Shown here: piece by piece, positions 1 through 6,834 of the stretch
Layout: every line of letters begins with the position of its first letter
Position numbering within the stretch: position 1 is the stretch's first letter
Assembly (NCBI GenBank): GCA_008297795.1
Contig: VBQP01000031.1
Coordinates: 1-14,805 of the forward strand
DNA length: 14,805 nt
Source: Thermoplasmata archaeon
GTDB lineage: Archaea; Thermoplasmatota; E2; UBA202; DSCA01
Reading direction: 5' to 3'
The notes under the pieces: generated by a model
What the model was told of the DNA's origin: nothing
The model's database searches: none
The model's input: the letters and a program-made list of their open reading frames with translations, nothing else
Program-made: the position numbers and the translations under genes

Positions 1-2
1 AA

Positions 3-1100
3 AAATTTGGAGGGTGCAACTACATAACAATGGCAAACCCGCTGGATACAACGGAGCCTGAGGTTCTCGATTCCGTAAGTTATCATTTCGAAGGAACGAT
101 AAACTCAGGAAGCACGCTCCACGGTCTCAACATTCTTCTGAGTGGTTTTAATTATTCTGCTGCTCATTCATTTTATATCCCCGATGACTACAAATACGCA
201 AGAGTGAGAGTCAAGGTGGTAAATGGGGCATCTGAGGATGTGGAGAAGTGGGGAGACCGCCTTTTTATCCATCTGATAGACCCGGATAATGAGACATTTG
301 AGTATACCTCAACTGCTGCCGGCATACCTGTGGTTGATGAAAATGGGAATATCGTAAAAGACCAACTGGAATATGAAACAAGTATTTATGATAAGCCGGG
401 CAAATATACAGCAGAGGTTGTGGGAACATGGATTGTTAAGAGAAAGGGAAATTACAGTATGGATATAACAGTTGAAAAACTGGATACCACAGTATATCCT
501 CTTATGAAAGGTCTTTCATCTCTTTCGCCTTACCTTACTGCTTACCACAAAGGCATTGTATTTGCAAAGCCAGAGTTTGCATTCGCTGCCACCGATAATG
601 TTACAGTTGATGGAGAGACATGTCCTGGCATAGCAAGCCCTGTAAAGAATCCGAAACTCACAAGAGCGGCAAATGAGCATGTTATGAGGATACATGATGA
701 GGTTAACTCCCTGCTCTCAAAAATTGCAAATATTTCGTCTTCAGATATAAGGGAACTGAGGGAGCATTATGCAGAAAATCCGATTTACATTGCAATAATG
801 GCTGATACGACAATGATTCCCCACTATTATTACTACAACCCCGATAGCGACTTTGTTAGTGGTGAGGGTGCAGCAAGCGATTTCATGTATGGAGATATAG
901 ACCCTGACCTGCAGGATACCGAAAATGACACATACACATACTATCCCTTCCAGGAAAATGCAGTAGGGAGAGTGACAGGGTATGATTCCGAGGACTGCTC
1001 CGCCCTCATTGATTGCAAGGACAATATATTACGATACCATCATACAGATGCTGGGAGAATGGAAGAACAATGCGACTGTGCAGACGGGAACGGGCATTGA
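3..1100 (+). CDS. C25 (gingipain-like) peptidase, N-terminal part, 5'-truncated and frameshifted
   Basis: This is the front part of a caspase-clan cysteine peptidase of the C25 type. The frame is open from base 3 with no stop before the first ATG at 30, so the true start probably lies left of the window. The middle part (about 700-1010) has the C25 layout: a helix, a strand-like stretch reading NPIYIAIMADTTMIP, then SDFMYGDID and VGRVTGYDSEDCSALI, the region before the catalytic half. After the codon for Ile at 1008-1010 the family sequence continues in another frame (1012 or 1015 onward), so codons from 1011 to the stop at 1098-1100 are out-of-frame read-through. No catalytic residue lies in this part. 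The protein is probably secreted, but the signal peptide would be outside the window. Family call is firm; the substrate is unknown. Confidence 0.75.
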   Translation, partial: KFGGCNYITMANPLDTTEPEVLDSVSYHFEGTINSGSTLHGLNILLSGFNYSAAHSFYIPDDYKYARVRVKVVNGASEDVEKWGDRLFIHLIDPDNETFEYTSTAAGIPVVDENGNIVKDQLEYETSIYDKPGKYTAEVVGTWIVKRKGNYSMDITVEKLDTTVYPLMKGLSSLSPYLTAYHKGIVFAKPEFAFAATDNVTVDGETCPGIASPVKNPKLTRAANEHVMRIHDEVNSLLSKIANISSSDIRELREHYAENPIYIAIMADTTMIPHYYYYNPDSDFVSGEGAASDFMYGDIDPDLQDTENDTYTYYPFQENAVGRVTGYDSEDCSALIDCKDNILRYHHTDAGRMEEQCDCADGNGH

Positions 1101-1992
1101 ATTCCAGAAAATTCCATTGATAACTCCTCTTATGAACAGACTTAAGAGCATAATAGGATTCGGTCCTGTCAGGGACGAGCCGACAAAATTCTGGACAGGC
1201 GAGAGCAAGTTCATAAATATGCACCTCTGCAACGATACTGCGAAGGGGGGATTTAATGTGAAAAGCGCATACCGCCTGGAGGCGCAGAGGACAGGTCTGG
1301 TGGATGAAGTTATAGCGAAGGGCGGGCAGTACCAGCTCGAAAGCAATTATATATTTGCATTCAATCATGGCTCCTACTATCTCTTCGAGGCAGGAGATAT
1401 GCTTGAATTCGACCAGTTCGGGCTTGGATTGAAGACAGGACTATCTGGCAAAGGCACATACGATGTAAGGCATGTTGTGAACATGGATTATGGGCCCTCG
1501 ATGGCATTCATAGAAAGCTGCCTCGTGGGAAAGACTGAAGGTTTGTCCCCTTACAATACTCTTTCCCAGGCATTTGTGCATGCAGGAGTGGATGCATTCA
1601 TAGCCTCAACCAGATATACTGCAGACCCTGGCTATCTCGAACCGGGTTTGATTTTCGAGGGATTTGGCATCTGGGGATATATAAATGCAAGCCTGCATCT
1701 TGTACTGAAAGGGGAGTATCCTGACCTCCACTTCGGGAGTTTGATAGCCCACGATTACATACTCGACCTGATAGAGAACGACAGTACAACAGGCATGGCT
1801 CTGAGGGATGCAAAAAATGCATATCTTCCACAGGATGCAAATTCAACATTCCTTTGGACTCCTCCGCTTGGCGACAAACTTTATTCTGAAGGTGGAACAA
1901 AGACGCTTGATAAAAAGTATGTTGCGATACACGAATTCGTGCTTTACGGCGACCCCGCATTCAATCCCTATGAGCCTGTGAACGGAAAATAA
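982..1992 (+). CDS. C25 (gingipain-like) peptidase, catalytic C-terminal part in shifted frame
   Basis: This is the catalytic half of the same C25 peptidase. The meaningful sequence starts near 1012-1015 (IARTIYYDTII). The ATG at 982 is in this frame, but its first ten or so codons are the wrong frame for the family. Both catalytic residues are present: His at 1366-1368 in the NHGSYY motif and Cys at 1519-1521 in FIESCLVG. They are followed by the typical run through QAFVHAGVDAFIASTRY, where gingipain-like peptidases have a similar Ala/Ile/Ser/Thr/Arg stretch. The protein ends in NPYEP without a C-terminal membrane helix or a recognisable sorting tail. If the frameshift is real, this half would need its own translation start (982 or 1048) and would lack the N-terminal subdomain. 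If it is a sequencing or assembly error, the two halves are one active protease. Confidence 0.75.
   Translation: MIPRTAPPSLIARTIYYDTIIQMLGEWKNNATVQTGTGIEFQKIPLITPLMNRLKSIIGFGPVRDEPTKFWTGESKFINMHLCNDTAKGGFNVKSAYRLEAQRTGLVDEVIAKGGQYQLESNYIFAFNHGSYYLFEAGDMLEFDQFGLGLKTGLSGKGTYDVRHVVNMDYGPSMAFIESCLVGKTEGLSPYNTLSQAFVHAGVDAFIASTRYTADPGYLEPGLIFEGFGIWGYINASLHLVLKGEYPDLHFGSLIAHDYILDLIENDSTTGMALRDAKNAYLPQDANSTFLWTPPLGDKLYSEGGTKTLDKKYVAIHEFVLYGDPAFNPYEPVNGK
1008..1015 (+). other. 4-bp tandem duplication causing the C25 frameshift
   Basis: The bases ATTGATTG (two perfect copies of ATTG) sit exactly where the reading frame changes. Removing one copy joins the two frames as S-A-L-I-A-R-T-I-Y-Y, which is what I expect in this family. 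No slippery heptamer is evident, so a mutation or an error is more likely than programmed frameshifting. Confidence 0.7.
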
Positions 1993-2040
1993 AGAAAACA
2001 ATATAAATGGCAGGTTGTTTACATACAGAGGGCAAGGGGG

Positions 2041-2066
2041 AAAATCCTCTTTCTACTTTTTTATTC
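2041..2066 (+). terminator. possible T-rich terminator after the C25 gene
   Basis: Between the C25 stop (1992) and the convergent nuclease stop (2088) there is a weak inverted repeat AGAGG/CCTCT (2027-2031 with 2046-2050). It is followed by a T-rich run at about 2057-2064 on the + strand. Archaeal termination often needs only a T-rich tract, so this is plausible but not proven. Confidence 0.3.
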
Positions 2067-2087
2067 CGGATTGTTATGAATGGCATG

Positions 2088-2531
2088 TCAGAAATCTTTT
2101 ATTCCCATTCCTTCCTTATCCTTCCCTGCTTCCATGAGTACTTCTCTGGCTACATATATGGGGCATCCCTCCCTTGCAGCAAGGGCTATGCAATCGCTTG
2201 GTCTGGCATCCATGACTATTTCCTCAGCCTTTTTGTTCCTGTAATGCTCTATGTACATCTTTGCCATGAAAACCCCACCATGCAGTTCATCTATTACCAC
2301 TTTTTTTATTGAACCGCCCATCAGATTTATCGCTTTTATGAAAATATCGTGAGTCATAGGTCTGCTCGGCGCATTCCCTTCGAGCCCGTTCATTATGCTT
2401 TCAGCCTGCCATCTTGTCACATAAATCGGTAGAACCATGTCTTCTCCGACAAGTATTATTTCCGAAAAACTCTCATCTCCATAGTACCCCGGGTATATCT
2501 CCATCCTTACAAATTCTTTCTCTTCATTCAT
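2088..2531 (-). CDS. bifunctional nuclease family protein (BFN/DUF151)
   Basis: The 147-residue protein is essentially a single BFN (DUF151, DNase-RNase) domain. It shows the order typical of the family: an acidic beta-strand start, LPIYVTRWQAESIMNGLEG (the IxIGxxEAxAI-like segment), RPMTHDIFIKAINLMGG, a strand pair IKKVVIDELHGGVFMAKMYI, and the signature DARPSDCIALAAR. Plant and bacterial members have been reported to cut DNA and RNA; the role in archaea is not settled. The start codon (2529-2531) overlaps the stop of the upstream htpX-like gene as ATGA, so the two are surely co-transcribed and probably translationally coupled. No membrane segment is present, so the product is cytosolic. Assignment to the family is strong; the exact biochemical activity is inference. 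Confidence 0.85.
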   Translation of the reverse strand: MNEEKEFVRMEIYPGYYGDESFSEIILVGEDMVLPIYVTRWQAESIMNGLEGNAPSRPMTHDIFIKAINLMGGSIKKVVIDELHGGVFMAKMYIEHYRNKKAEEIVMDARPSDCIALAAREGCPIYVAREVLMEAGKDKEGMGIKDF

Positions 2532-3475
2532 TTTATCGATGCCAGTTTTTTCACCCTTTCCACCATATTTGGATGCGAGGAAAATATTTCAAGAATTTTA
2601 TCTGCCGTTGTTACCTTTGCCCTTTCAGCAAACCTCTCTACCTCGTACATATCGAGATGGCCATCCAGATTCATATCAGCCTCTCTCAAATCACTCACAT
2701 CGCGGCGGGCGGTGGAGGGGTCGGTGGCAAGAAATGCCTTTGCGCCTTCCACTTTCTTCAATTCCTTTTCGTCTATTCTGGTGGTATCAAGGGTTATCCT
2801 GTAAAGAGCAGATGCAAGAGCATATGGTTTGCCTGTAAGCTCGACGCTGCCATAATCTGCATAGTACTCCCTTATCCTGCTCACGTAAAGCACTATGAGA
2901 TTTGTAAGCATGTAAAGGAAGAAAGCAATCAGGGCAATAACTGCGCCCTCATCCCGCCTCCCCCGCCCCCACAGAAACGACCAGAAAATGAGGTAGCATA
3001 TAAGGGGGATTACAGAAAGTGTTGTGATGACCACCATGTCGCGATGGCGGAGGTGGGAGAGCTCGTGTCCCAGCACTGCTTCCAGTTCCTCATCGTTCAG
3101 CCTTTTTAGGAGCCCGAGTGTAACGCAGACTCTTCCATCCTTCCTGCTTCTCCCGAAGGCAAATGCATTTGGAACCTGTATCTGCGAGATGCCAACTCTG
3201 GGCATTGGTATGCCTGCGGCATTTGAGAGTCGCTCTACCATGTCATACAGTCTGGGGTTGTCTTCTCTCTTTATGTATCTTACGCGCATGCTCATCTCTA
3301 CCATTTTAGGTCCTGTTATGTACTGGATAAGCATTATCAGAAAGGCGAATATGGCTAAAGGAACAGGATATGCAAACCCGAGGAGATAGGCAATCAGAGT
3401 TATGAAGCCGTAAATAATTGCAAACATTATCGCTATTGCAATAGCCAGGCGGGTATGGAGCCACAGTGTTGACAT
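2528..3475 (-). CDS. htpX: HtpX-like membrane zinc metalloprotease with an EF-hand-type loop
   Basis: This is an M48-family membrane protease of the HtpX type (315 residues), which clears damaged membrane proteins. Two N-terminal membrane helices (about 9-33 and 36-55) precede the soluble part. The zinc site HELSH is at residues 137-141, and the third ligand Glu203 lies in SRIREYYAD. Two further helices (about 146-168 and 176-199) separate them. The conserved SSHP segment is at 299-302. The unusual part is residues 267-278: Asp267, Asn269, Asp271, Gly272, Asp275 and Glu278 match the 12-residue EF-hand calcium loop at positions 1, 3, 5, 6, 9 and 12. The gene starts with ATG at 3473-3475 without a Shine-Dalgarno, under a TATA-like box, and overlaps the nuclease gene by ATGA. 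The family assignment is secure; calcium binding is inferred. Confidence 0.9.
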   Translation of the reverse strand: MSTLWLHTRLAIAIAIMFAIIYGFITLIAYLLGFAYPVPLAIFAFLIMLIQYITGPKMVEMSMRVRYIKREDNPRLYDMVERLSNAAGIPMPRVGISQIQVPNAFAFGRSRKDGRVCVTLGLLKRLNDEELEAVLGHELSHLRHRDMVVITTLSVIPLICYLIFWSFLWGRGRRDEGAVIALIAFFLYMLTNLIVLYVSRIREYYADYGSVELTGKPYALASALYRITLDTTRIDEKELKKVEGAKAFLATDPSTARRDVSDLREADMNLDGHLDMYEVERFAERAKVTTADKILEIFSSHPNMVERVKKLASIK

Positions 3476-3497
3476 CGTCTTTACATAATACCTGTGC

Positions 3498-3508
3498 TAA
3501 ATAAAATT
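3498..3508 (-). promoter_or_regulatory. TATA-like box, htpX (leaderless)
   Basis: On the minus strand AATTTTATTTA is centred about 28 bases before the htpX ATG (3475), and no ribosome binding site lies between. This matches the archaeal leaderless promoter layout seen at several other genes here. Confidence 0.5.
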
Positions 3509-3518
3509 TTCTGAAGAA

Positions 3519-4160
3519 TCAGCTTTCAGAAAGGTACGGCTTGCTCGAGCCGTGGTTGTATTCTGAAGTTGAAAATACATAGTAATCACTGTTTGATTTG
3601 ATATTCTCATTTTTGAGTTTTATTATAAGGGTTATGCAATCGCTATTCATTACCGCATTTATTTTATCCGAAGGTATTGTAACCGTCATCCACTCATTTT
3701 CTTTGGGATAAGATGATGAAACAAGTTCTCCGTCGCTCAAATTCCAAAGGTACGAGATGTTTTTCATCTCCGGCATATTTGAAGGCAAGGGACCCTTATC
3801 TTTTGAGATATATACTTCCACCTCCCCAGGATTTCCGTATTTCTGGACACATTTGACATGGAACGTTAAGTTGCCGCCTTTCCATTCGGACAGATTGAAC
3901 CTGTAAATTGCCCTTCCTGTGATATTTTCCTTACTGCTGGAGATGAAAAGCCCCACCACAGTTGGCACGTCACCACCGCTCATTACCATTCCTGTGTTGT
4001 TGGAATGAGAATCTCTGAACAGGAAAACCTCGCCGTCGTCTGTGCCGCTCCTTATATCTATGATATTTTTTTCCATCACATTGCTCTTCTCAGCACAGCC
4101 CGCCAGCATTGTCAGGCTTATAACAAGGGTTGCCAAAATCGCCCGGTTAACTTTTTTCAC
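3519..4160 (-). CDS. secreted lipoprotein with a DNRLRE/CBM96-like beta-sandwich
   Basis: The 213-residue protein begins with a lipoprotein signal: KK and R at the front, a hydrophobic stretch, and a lipobox LAGC ending at Cys22. It should be anchored to the outer face of the membrane. The rest resembles DNRLRE or CBM96-type beta-sandwich domains: the stretch AIYRFNLSEW, a beta-rich middle with a WNLSDGELVSSS segment, WMTVTIP, then TLIIKLK and a terminal YYVFSTSEYNHGSSKPYL, which looks like the last strands of that fold. Such domains usually mediate carbohydrate or surface binding; there is no catalytic motif. The start is GTG at 4160 (MKKVNRA), chosen because it gives the full signal peptide and fits a TATA box 26 bases upstream. 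It is divergent from the protease at 4245. The lipobox is clear; the domain call is moderate. Confidence 0.75.
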   Translation of the reverse strand: MKKVNRAILATLVISLTMLAGCAEKSNVMEKNIIDIRSGTDDGEVFLFRDSHSNNTGMVMSGGDVPTVVGLFISSSKENITGRAIYRFNLSEWKGGNLTFHVKCVQKYGNPGEVEVYISKDKGPLPSNMPEMKNISYLWNLSDGELVSSSYPKENEWMTVTIPSDKINAVMNSDCITLIIKLKNENIKSNSDYYVFSTSEYNHGSSKPYLSES

Positions 4161-4180
4161 GCTGTAAAATACAACCGGAA

Positions 4181-4190
4181 TTTAAAATAT
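4181..4190 (-). promoter_or_regulatory. TATA-like box, lipoprotein gene (leaderless)
   Basis: On the minus strand ATATTTTAAA occupies about -30 to -21 relative to the GTG at 4160. No Shine-Dalgarno is present, which supports a leaderless transcript and this start codon. Confidence 0.6.
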
Positions 4191-4211
4191 TTTTTACACT
4201 GTTTCAGTGAG

Positions 4212-4223
4212 TTAATTATTTAT
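4212..4223 (+). promoter_or_regulatory. TATA-like box, metzincin gene (leaderless)
   Basis: TTAATTATTTAT ends about 22 bases before the ATG at 4245 and is centred near -27. It is divergent from the lipoprotein promoter in the 84-bp gap, so the two secreted proteins share one intergenic control region. Confidence 0.55.
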
Positions 4224-4244
4224 CCATTGCTTTATTCATTAAAC

Positions 4245-5702
4245 ATGGAAAAAGGAACAGTGGCGTTGATTGCAGTATCATTCATGTTATTGCCTTCTTT
4301 ATTTCCTTCGGGCATAGTGCTGGAGAACCGTAAATTTGCAGAATCGGGCAGTCACGGTTTGCCTGATGGGCAAAATATAACTGTTGTTGTGGATATCATC
4401 CGGGCAAGGGCAATGACACTGGATGAAAATGAACCTCGCATTTATTTCAAGGTGTATATAGACGGCGAGGATGTCGTTGCTCACCCTTCTTACTATAAAG
4501 GAAAGGATGTGTGGATTGAAGAACCTGTGGCCCGGAAGGAAATTCCTTATGACCCCGAAGGGGAAGTCAATATCCAGATACAGATGTGGGAAAAGAAAAC
4601 GTTTTTAAGCAAAATTTGCGACATATCCCGTGGGGAGGGAAAATTTCATGCCGGGAAAACAATCAATCTTACATATTACCTAAAGAGAGGAAACTGGACA
4701 GGTGACGATTATCTCGGTGATGGGAACGGATATGGTCACTGCTCTGGATTTGAAGACGGAAATGAAAAAGAAAATGATTGTGAGATATGGTTTGAAATTT
4801 ATGAAGAAGGAGAGGGCTGGGGCGGAGATCATCTCACCTACTGGGAAAAAGAAAATGTATATCATCTCGATCCATTTAAAAATTACAGCGGGGTGGATTT
4901 TAACGGGGACGGCATACCTATAGAATGGGAGGACAAATACGGTTTTGACCCATTTTCTGATGAAAACATATCTGCAGAAGACCCTGATAACGATGGACTC
5001 AGCAATTTCGAGGAATATGAAACCTCAAAATGGCTGTCAGATCCCTTTGCAAGGGACATATTTCTGGAAGTGGATGGCATGGAAGGGAAATATCCATGGA
5101 GCAAGCCTTACATGCTTCCCAAGGAATCCCAGTACCTTTTATGCAATGCATTTGCAAGGCACAATATCACCCTGCACGTGGACGATGGGTGCATGGGCGG
5201 CGGGGGGGAACTTATACCGTACAGGGATTTGCTTACGGGCAATGGGATGGGCGATGCACGAACAAGATACTTCCTTCATTGGAATCATCATAACTGGAGG
5301 CTGGGAGTTTTCCATTATGCGATAATTTCTTCTCAGATAGACTTCTCGCGCCCTGTGGGTGGCTGCGCCTTCGATATTGACAGTTTTGCGATAGGCGCCC
5401 AGTATGTCAGAAACTGGGCTTGGGCGTTTTACCTGCAGGGGAGCAATTATCAGAGAGCATTTGCAAGTGTGGTGATGCATGAGTTGGGGCATACGCTGGG
5501 ATTGAATAGATTCGGGGGTATAGACAATATGGATACGAGGTTTCCCTGGAACAAAGGATTCTGGGAGTGGGGAAATTACAGAAGTTGCATGAATTATCGT
5601 TATGTGTATAAACTCGTGGATTACTCTGATGGAGACGACTCCGACCACGACCAGAATGACTGGGAGATAATAAACCTGGCGAGAATCAACTGGGCTACAT
5701 AA
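4245..5702 (+). CDS. secreted metzincin-like zinc protease with TSP3-type calcium repeats
   Basis: I place the start at ATG 4245 because a signal peptide follows at once (TVALIAVSFMLLPSLFPSG); the frame upstream is open only by chance. The product has 485 residues. Residues about 40-190 look like a beta-rich domain (C2-like features). Two acidic loops follow: D218-x-N-x-D-G-I-P with WEDKYGFDP, and D246-x-D-N-D-G-L-S-N-x-E-E, typical of thrombospondin type 3 or related calcium repeats. The protease region has HELGH at 412-416 with TLGL after it, and a Met-turn at Met449 in SCMNYRYVY, followed by DYSDGDDSDHDQND. The zinc motif is HExxHxxGxxR: Arg422 stands where metzincins have the third histidine (or Asp in snapalysin). 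Another residue, perhaps an Asp in the following GGID, would have to complete the site. Extracellular protease is the best call. Confidence 0.75.
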   Translation: MEKGTVALIAVSFMLLPSLFPSGIVLENRKFAESGSHGLPDGQNITVVVDIIRARAMTLDENEPRIYFKVYIDGEDVVAHPSYYKGKDVWIEEPVARKEIPYDPEGEVNIQIQMWEKKTFLSKICDISRGEGKFHAGKTINLTYYLKRGNWTGDDYLGDGNGYGHCSGFEDGNEKENDCEIWFEIYEEGEGWGGDHLTYWEKENVYHLDPFKNYSGVDFNGDGIPIEWEDKYGFDPFSDENISAEDPDNDGLSNFEEYETSKWLSDPFARDIFLEVDGMEGKYPWSKPYMLPKESQYLLCNAFARHNITLHVDDGCMGGGGELIPYRDLLTGNGMGDARTRYFLHWNHHNWRLGVFHYAIISSQIDFSRPVGGCAFDIDSFAIGAQYVRNWAWAFYLQGSNYQRAFASVVMHELGHTLGLNRFGGIDNMDTRFPWNKGFWEWGNYRSCMNYRYVYKLVDYSDGDDSDHDQNDWEIINLARINWAT

Positions 5703-6530
5703 TCAATATTTGACTTCCTTTGGCTTTGATTCAAATTCGTCTTTTGAAACTATAATGAGAGCCAGTGCTATTATGCCAAGGACAAAGCCTATTATCGTGA
5801 AAAGTCCTGCAATTGTACCAACAACAGCCCCTATAACCCCTATAATAAAATATTTTCTGATTATAGCCATTATCCCCCCCACGAGAGCCACTATGGAAAG
5901 CACCGTCAGCGATGCCGCAAGCAGTGGGCCGAGTTCAAGCACCCTCATTAACAAGCCTTTCTGTTCTATTTCCCCGCTTCCCCTCTCCATGACAAATTTT
6001 TCGTAAGGTATGGTAATGTTCATCGGAAGGACAAAAACCTTTGCGGTCAGGTTCTTATAACCTTCCGCCGTGATATATAGTTCCTGCTCCCCGCTTGTAA
6101 TGTTTTTGAGGATAAAATACCCATTTTTATCTGTGACAGCATCAGAGCCAGGATGCCCTATGACTTCCACTTTTATCCCTTCGAGCGGATGCCCTCCTTC
6201 GTCAACAACTCTCCCTCTAAATTCGCTCGGAGTATCCATTTTGCCCAATGTATCGAATGAGAATAGAAGAATGCCGCTGATACCTATTCCGCTCAAAAAA
6301 ATTATTACAAGCAGTATTCCGGCAATTACGGGTTTCATTGATTTTGGCTTTAAATGCACGGAGGGATGGATCATGGGCGCCTCTTCTTCCCAACTGTATT
6401 TCTCGTTCACATTCACTCTGAATTTCATCCCGCAGTTGGGGCATGTCACAATCTGTTCTCCTGTTGCCCCGTCCGGCACTTCGACCACCACGCTCTCTCT
6501 GCAGTGAGGGCAGCGAGCTTTTCCCTTCAT
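5703..6530 (-). CDS. zinc-ribbon membrane protein with a carboxypeptidase-regulatory-like domain
   Basis: The 275-residue protein has a clear domain order. An N-terminal zinc ribbon has Cys7, Cys10, Cys30 and Cys33 (CPHC and CPNCG, MJ0042-like). A linker leads to one membrane helix at about 67-91. A carboxypeptidase-regulatory-like beta-sandwich follows at about 104-175 (FRGRVVDEGGHPLEGIKVEVIG, then TDKNGYFILKNI, EQELYITAEGYKN). Three more hydrophobic stretches span about 200-262, before a charged tail. By this topology the ribbon is cytosolic and the beta-sandwich outside, linking inside to surface. No enzyme motif is present and the role is unknown. The start ATG at 6530 lies 26 bases from a strong TATA box and lacks a Shine-Dalgarno. 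Its stop directly abuts the stop of the convergent protease gene (5702/5703) with no spacer. Confidence 0.75.
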   Translation of the reverse strand: MKGKARCPHCRESVVVEVPDGATGEQIVTCPNCGMKFRVNVNEKYSWEEEAPMIHPSVHLKPKSMKPVIAGILLVIIFLSGIGISGILLFSFDTLGKMDTPSEFRGRVVDEGGHPLEGIKVEVIGHPGSDAVTDKNGYFILKNITSGEQELYITAEGYKNLTAKVFVLPMNITIPYEKFVMERGSGEIEQKGLLMRVLELGPLLAASLTVLSIVALVGGIMAIIRKYFIIGVIGAVVGTIAGLFTIIGFVLGIIALALIIVSKDEFESKPKEVKY

Positions 6531-6551
6531 TACTCAAGGAATGGATAGGTG

Positions 6552-6564
6552 TTTAATATATTTT
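6552..6564 (-). promoter_or_regulatory. TATA box, zinc-ribbon membrane protein (leaderless)
   Basis: On the minus strand AAAATATATTAAA is centred about 27 bases before the ATG at 6530. It is the best archaeal TATA-like element in the window and has no ribosome binding site downstream of it. Confidence 0.65.
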
Positions 6565-6576
6565 GTTAGGTCCCAG

Positions 6577-6808
6577 AGAGGAGACACCTACGGTTTCTCC
6601 TTCTATCCTCTTCCCTTAAGTTTCTTTACGATGAAGCGCTTTCTTGGAGCCTTTTCTTGGAAAGAAAAGCCCCGGGAAAAGAAATTTTTGGGCCAAGAGG
6701 AGACACCTACGGTTTCTCCTTATATCCTCTTCCCTTACGTTTTCTTTGGGAATGAAACCACTTTCTTTTCTAAAAAGAAAGGGGTTCAAGGAAATTTTTC
6801 CAAACATT
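6577..6808. repeat. two tandem copies of a ~119-bp structured intergenic repeat
   Basis: This covers most of the only gene-free stretch over 300 bases (6531-6834). Copy 1 starts at 6577 and copy 2 at 6696, an offset of 119. The first 50 or so bases are nearly identical, and similarity continues more loosely through ATGAA, CTTTCTT and AAATTTTT blocks to about 6808. Each copy opens with the same hairpin (6580-6600 and 6699-6719): GGAGA, one mismatch, ACC, loop TAC, GGT, one mismatch, TCTCC. Each also holds a second hairpin: CTTTTCTT/AAGAAAAG with a 3-base loop in copy 1 (6651-6669), and CTTTCTTTT/AAAAGAAAG with loop CTA in copy 2 (6761-6781). No terminal inverted repeats or target duplications define it as a transposon. 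It may be a MITE-like, terminator-like or regulatory RNA element. Confidence 0.75.
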
Positions 6809-6834
6809 TTTGTATTGGCATTCAATCCTTAAAC

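Noticed and set aside
1001..1020. Programmed ribosomal frameshift in the C25 gene
   Set aside because: No slippery heptamer or clear downstream structure; the tandem ATTG gives a simpler explanation.
2007..2312. Open frame of about 100 codons on the + strand after the C25 gene
   Set aside because: It lies mostly antisense to the clearly conserved BFN nuclease and has no domain or promoter of its own.
2414..3389. Long + strand frames across the HtpX region
   Set aside because: Antisense shadows of a well-conserved protease; composition is poor and Pro/Ser/Cys-rich.
4005..4244. Upstream in-frame extension of the metzincin
   Set aside because: It overlaps the divergent lipoprotein and its promoter; a signal peptide and TATA spacing support ATG 4245.
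6577..6808. CRISPR array
   Set aside because: Only two units of about 119 bp with similar, not unique, spacing sequence and no cas gene; does not fit repeat-spacer layout.
6541..6834. N-terminal extension of the DUF1614-RDD protein
   Set aside because: It translates the 119-bp repeat, whose length is not a multiple of three, and looks unlike a protein; GTG 6835 is immediately before the first membrane helix.
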